The notes below the pieces were generated by a model. The model worked only from the letters and a program-made list of their open reading frames with translations, had not been told where the DNA came from and ran no database searches. Both the position numbers and the translations under genes were made by a program. A DNA stretch of 15,538 nt from Alistipes sp. (lineage in GTDB: Bacteria; Bacteroidota; Bacteroidia; Bacteroidales; Rikenellaceae), in NCBI GenBank assembly GCA_017559685.1, contig JAFYQY010000115.1:1-15538 (forward strand). The letters are read 5' to 3'. Shown here one piece after another: positions 13,169-15,538 of this stretch (position 1 is its first letter; each line of letters begins with the position of its first letter).

Positions 13169-14473
13169 ATGAGTTTAGTAGCAATAGTAGGACGCCCAAA
13201 TGTGGGTAAAAGTACACTCTTCAACCGTTTGGTAGGTAATCGCCAGGCGATTGTAGATTCGACAGCAGGAACAACACGTGACCGCCACTACGGTAAGACC
13301 GATTGGTGTGGTCGAGAGTTTTCGATCATCGATACAGGTGGTTACTCGGTAAATAGCGACGATATCTTCGAGGATGAGATTCGCAAGCAGGTGCTTCTCG
13401 CCATCGAGGAGGCCGACGTTATCCTCTTTATGGTGGAGGTAGGTACAGGTGTTACCGACCTCGATATGATGATGGCAGAGGTGTTGCGCCGTGCCAAGAA
13501 GCGCACTATCCTTGTCTGCAACAAGGTCGATAACTACGACTTGATCTACTCGTCGAACGACTTCTATTCGCTCGGTCTTGGCGATCCATTCTGTATTTCG
13601 TCGATGTCGGGTAGCGGAACAGGCGACTTGATGGACGAGATTTTGAAGCACCTCCCCGAGGATTGTCAGGCTGAGGAGCTCGACGACCTCCCACGTATCA
13701 CTATCGTGGGACGTCCTAACGTTGGTAAGTCGTCACTCACTAACGCCTTGCTCGGTACCGACCGCAATATCGTAACCAATATCGCAGGTACAACCCGTGA
13801 CTCGATTCATACCCGCTACAACAAGTTCGGTATGGACTTCTACTTGGTCGATACCGCAGGTATGCGTAAGAAGGGTAAGACTATGGAGGACTTGGAGTTC
13901 TACTCGGTGATGCGTTCTATTCGTGCTATCGAGGCATCGGATGTATGTATCTTGATGCTCGACGCACAGCAGGGCCTCGAGTCGCAGGACTTGAACATCC
14001 ACAACCTCATCGTTCGTAACCGCAAGGGCTGCGTTATCGTAGTGAACAAGTGGGACTTGATCGAGAAGGGCAACAATACTATGAAGGAGTGGAAAGAGGC
14101 GCTCGAGAAGCGTTTGTCTCCATTCAACGATATTCCGATTATCTTCACTTCGGCATTGAACAAGCAGCGTATCCTCGACGTATTGCAGACTGCAATTCGT
14201 GTTTACGAGTCACGCTCACGTCGTATTCCTACATCGGAGTTCAACGACTATATGTTGCCGATTATCGAGGAGACACCGCCACCATCAACCAAGGGTAAGT
14301 ATATCCGTATCAAGTATGCGATGCAGTTGCCTACGCCTACTCCGCAGTTTGTATTCTTCTGCAACCTGCCACAGTACATCCGTGAGAACTATCGTCGTTT
14401 CTTGGAGAACCACTTGCGTGAGCATTGGGACTTCTCGGGTGTGCCTATCCAAATCTATTTCCGCCAGAAATAA
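13169..14473 (+). CDS. der: Ribosome biogenesis GTPase Der (EngA)
   Basis: The 434-residue product is Der, an essential double-GTPase that helps mature the 50S ribosomal subunit. Domain one: G1 G-R-P-N-V-G-K-S (8-15), G3 D-T-G-G (55-58), G4 N-K-V-D (118-121). Domain two: G1 G-R-P-N-V-G-K-S (181-188), G3 [10 protein letters not shown] (228-237), G4 N-K-W-D (293-296). The C-terminal KH-like domain runs from about 345 to the end (F-V-F-F-C-N-L-P). All motifs are intact and the length is normal. ATG 13169 encodes M-S-L-V-A-I-V-G, the standard N-terminus. It probably has its own promoter (13095-13102). The metallophosphoesterase gene starts 27 bp after its stop with no promoter or terminator seen between. 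Confidence 0.98.
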   Translation: MSLVAIVGRPNVGKSTLFNRLVGNRQAIVDSTAGTTRDRHYGKTDWCGREFSIIDTGGYSVNSDDIFEDEIRKQVLLAIEEADVILFMVEVGTGVTDLDMMMAEVLRRAKKRTILVCNKVDNYDLIYSSNDFYSLGLGDPFCISSMSGSGTGDLMDEILKHLPEDCQAEELDDLPRITIVGRPNVGKSSLTNALLGTDRNIVTNIAGTTRDSIHTRYNKFGMDFYLVDTAGMRKKGKTMEDLEFYSVMRSIRAIEASDVCILMLDAQQGLESQDLNIHNLIVRNRKGCVIVVNKWDLIEKGNNTMKEWKEALEKRLSPFNDIPIIFTSALNKQRILDVLQTAIRVYESRSRRIPTSEFNDYMLPIIEETPPPSTKGKYIRIKYAMQLPTPTPQFVFFCNLPQYIRENYRRFLENHLREHWDFSGVPIQIYFRQK

Positions 14474-14500
14474 GAGAAAACTAACATAAAACTTAAAACG

Positions 14501-15538
14501 ATGAAAAAGATTTTTGTTCTTGCATTGATGCTTGCCGCAACAACCTCGGCATTTGCTATCAAGATCACTTACGGCCCTTACGTTCAGGCTGTAACTGATA
14601 AGACTGTAACTATCGTCTGGGCTACCGACAAGACCGCTATCTCGTGGGTTGAGACCGCTCCGGGCGACAAGACACACTTCTATGCAGAGGAGCGTCCGAA
14701 GTTCTTCCAGACTAAGCTCGGTCGCAAGGTGCCTACCAAGTTGCACTGCATCACTATTCCGAACCCTAATGCTGATGGTAAGCCAGGCTTCCGCTATCGT
14801 GCTTTCTCGCAGGAGATTACCAGCAACAAGGGTGGTCGTACAATGTATGGTCGTGTAGCATCGACCCGTATCTTTGCCTATCGTCACATCTGGATCAAGA
14901 CTCTCGACTACAACAAGAAGTCGGTTGATTTTATCCTTATGAACGACCAGCACGGCAATGCCGAGGGCGTTTACGACTTGCTCAACAAGCGCATAAGCAA
15001 GGCTAAGCGTTCCGACAGATATTGGTCTGCCGATGCGGTACTCTTTGTTGGCGATATGGTTGCTTCGGTAGATGAGAAGCAGGCGTCGGTTTACAACAAG
15101 ATCTCGGGTGGTGTGAACAACTATCCAAAGTACACAGAGACTCCGTTGCACGAGGTTCCTACATTTATGACTCGTGGTGTGAATGAGTCTACGGGCGCTA
15201 TCGGTATGAACTATATGTCGCACTTCCCAACCTCGACAGGCAAGCCATACTACACCGTTCGTTACGGCTCGGTATGCTTCATCGTTCTCGACTCGGGTTG
15301 CGACCAGAAAGATAAGACCGCAGGCACCGACTTCGACAGCTACCGCAAGGAGCAGGCTGCTTGGCTTGCACAGGCACTCCAGAGCGAGGAGGTTAAGGGC
15401 GCAAAGTTCAAGGTTGCTTTGATGCACATCCCGCCAGTATCGGGCGTAGCACCTGTAAGCAAGGATTTGCATAATCTCTTTGTTCCACTGTTGGAGGAGG
15501 CTGGTATCACCCTTATGATTAGCGGTTATACCCACACA
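14501..15538 (+). CDS. FN3-like plus metallophosphoesterase protein, partial, with altered metal site
   Basis: The gene is open from ATG 14501 to the window edge (346 codons, no stop), so the C-terminus is missing. A signal peptide (M-K-K-I-F-V-L, cleavage near A-F-A) is followed by a purple-acid-phosphatase-like fibronectin domain (about 22-125; Y-G-P-Y-V-Q, T-V-T-I-V-W) and a calcineurin-like phosphoesterase domain. Motif I is D149-x-H151 (N-D-Q-H-G), motif II G-D185-M-V, motif IV H309 (L-M-H-I-P-P). Motif III, normally R-G-N-H-E, reads R-G-V-N-E (225-229), and motif V, normally G-H-x-H, reads G-Y-T-H (342-345). The metal-binding Asn, the catalytic His and one His ligand are thus replaced. 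It may be an inactive or altered relative. It lies 27 bp after der and may be cotranscribed. Confidence 0.85.
   Translation, partial: MKKIFVLALMLAATTSAFAIKITYGPYVQAVTDKTVTIVWATDKTAISWVETAPGDKTHFYAEERPKFFQTKLGRKVPTKLHCITIPNPNADGKPGFRYRAFSQEITSNKGGRTMYGRVASTRIFAYRHIWIKTLDYNKKSVDFILMNDQHGNAEGVYDLLNKRISKAKRSDRYWSADAVLFVGDMVASVDEKQASVYNKISGGVNNYPKYTETPLHEVPTFMTRGVNESTGAIGMNYMSHFPTSTGKPYYTVRYGSVCFIVLDSGCDQKDKTAGTDFDSYRKEQAAWLAQALQSEEVKGAKFKVALMHIPPVSGVAPVSKDLHNLFVPLLEEAGITLMISGYTHT

Noticed and set aside
14285..15535. Long minus-strand open frame (416 codons) opposite der and the metallophosphoesterase
   Set aside because: It is the mirror of two well-supported plus-strand genes, has no signal or recognisable motif, and its start lies inside the other gene. 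It arises from codon bias on the coding strand.

Overview
The window reads as a Bacteroidetes chromosome segment, most likely order Bacteroidales and possibly Alistipes/Rikenellaceae-like (the family placement is a guess). Three things support this: promoter elements fit the Bacteroidetes -7 consensus TAnnTTTG (1116-1123, 1134-1127, 9899-9906, 13095-13102, 9813-9806) instead of the E. coli -10; leaders are A-rich with no strong Shine-Dalgarno; and there are many lipoproteins, secreted glycosidases, a DUF4886 protein and a PorT-like beta-barrel. No rRNA, tRNA, CRISPR array, insertion sequence, integrase or phage gene is visible. Genes fill almost everything; the longest spacer is about 170 bp.

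Layout. (1) 63-629 (+) is an unrecognised lipoprotein that ends in a perfect hairpin shared with the convergent 659-1093 (-), a stand-alone HsdR-N-like PD-(D/E)XK protein. (2) A perfectly palindromic promoter at 1115-1135 separates that gene from 1145-2440 (+), a secreted, truncated, apparently non-catalytic GH2 homologue. (3) A run of minus-strand genes from 9774 down to 2558 may be one or several transcripts: beta-barrel protein, PhoH-like ATPase, DUF4886 lipoprotein, PepD-type dipeptidase, diacylglycerol-kinase-family lipid kinase, and a clan GH-A (GH39-like) lipoprotein. It closes with a bidirectional terminator at 2516-2550. (4) A clear promoter (TTTG, 20 bp, TATATTTG) drives 9949-12663 (+), a complete GH2 beta-mannosidase/exo-glucosaminidase-like enzyme, and a rhodanese lipoprotein 17 bp behind it. 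(5) der (13169-14473) follows, with its own promoter, and then a PAP-like metallophosphoesterase that runs off the right edge and has lost key metal-site residues.

Functionally the window mixes housekeeping (Der, PhoH, PepD, lipid kinase) with envelope glycan handling (two intact glycosidases, one degenerate glycosidase, a DUF4886 SGNH-like protein). There is no SusC/SusD pair or sugar regulator, so it is not a classical polysaccharide utilisation locus.

The most unusual structure is not a gene. Short degenerate repeats with a 7-bp period sit in or beside gene ends at several places (2431-2451, 2521-2548, 4962-4999, 5033-5067, 7966-7979, 8969-8996, 13127-13159). The unit sequence mostly differs from site to site while the 7-bp period stays the same. 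I found no convincing new defence or mobile system.
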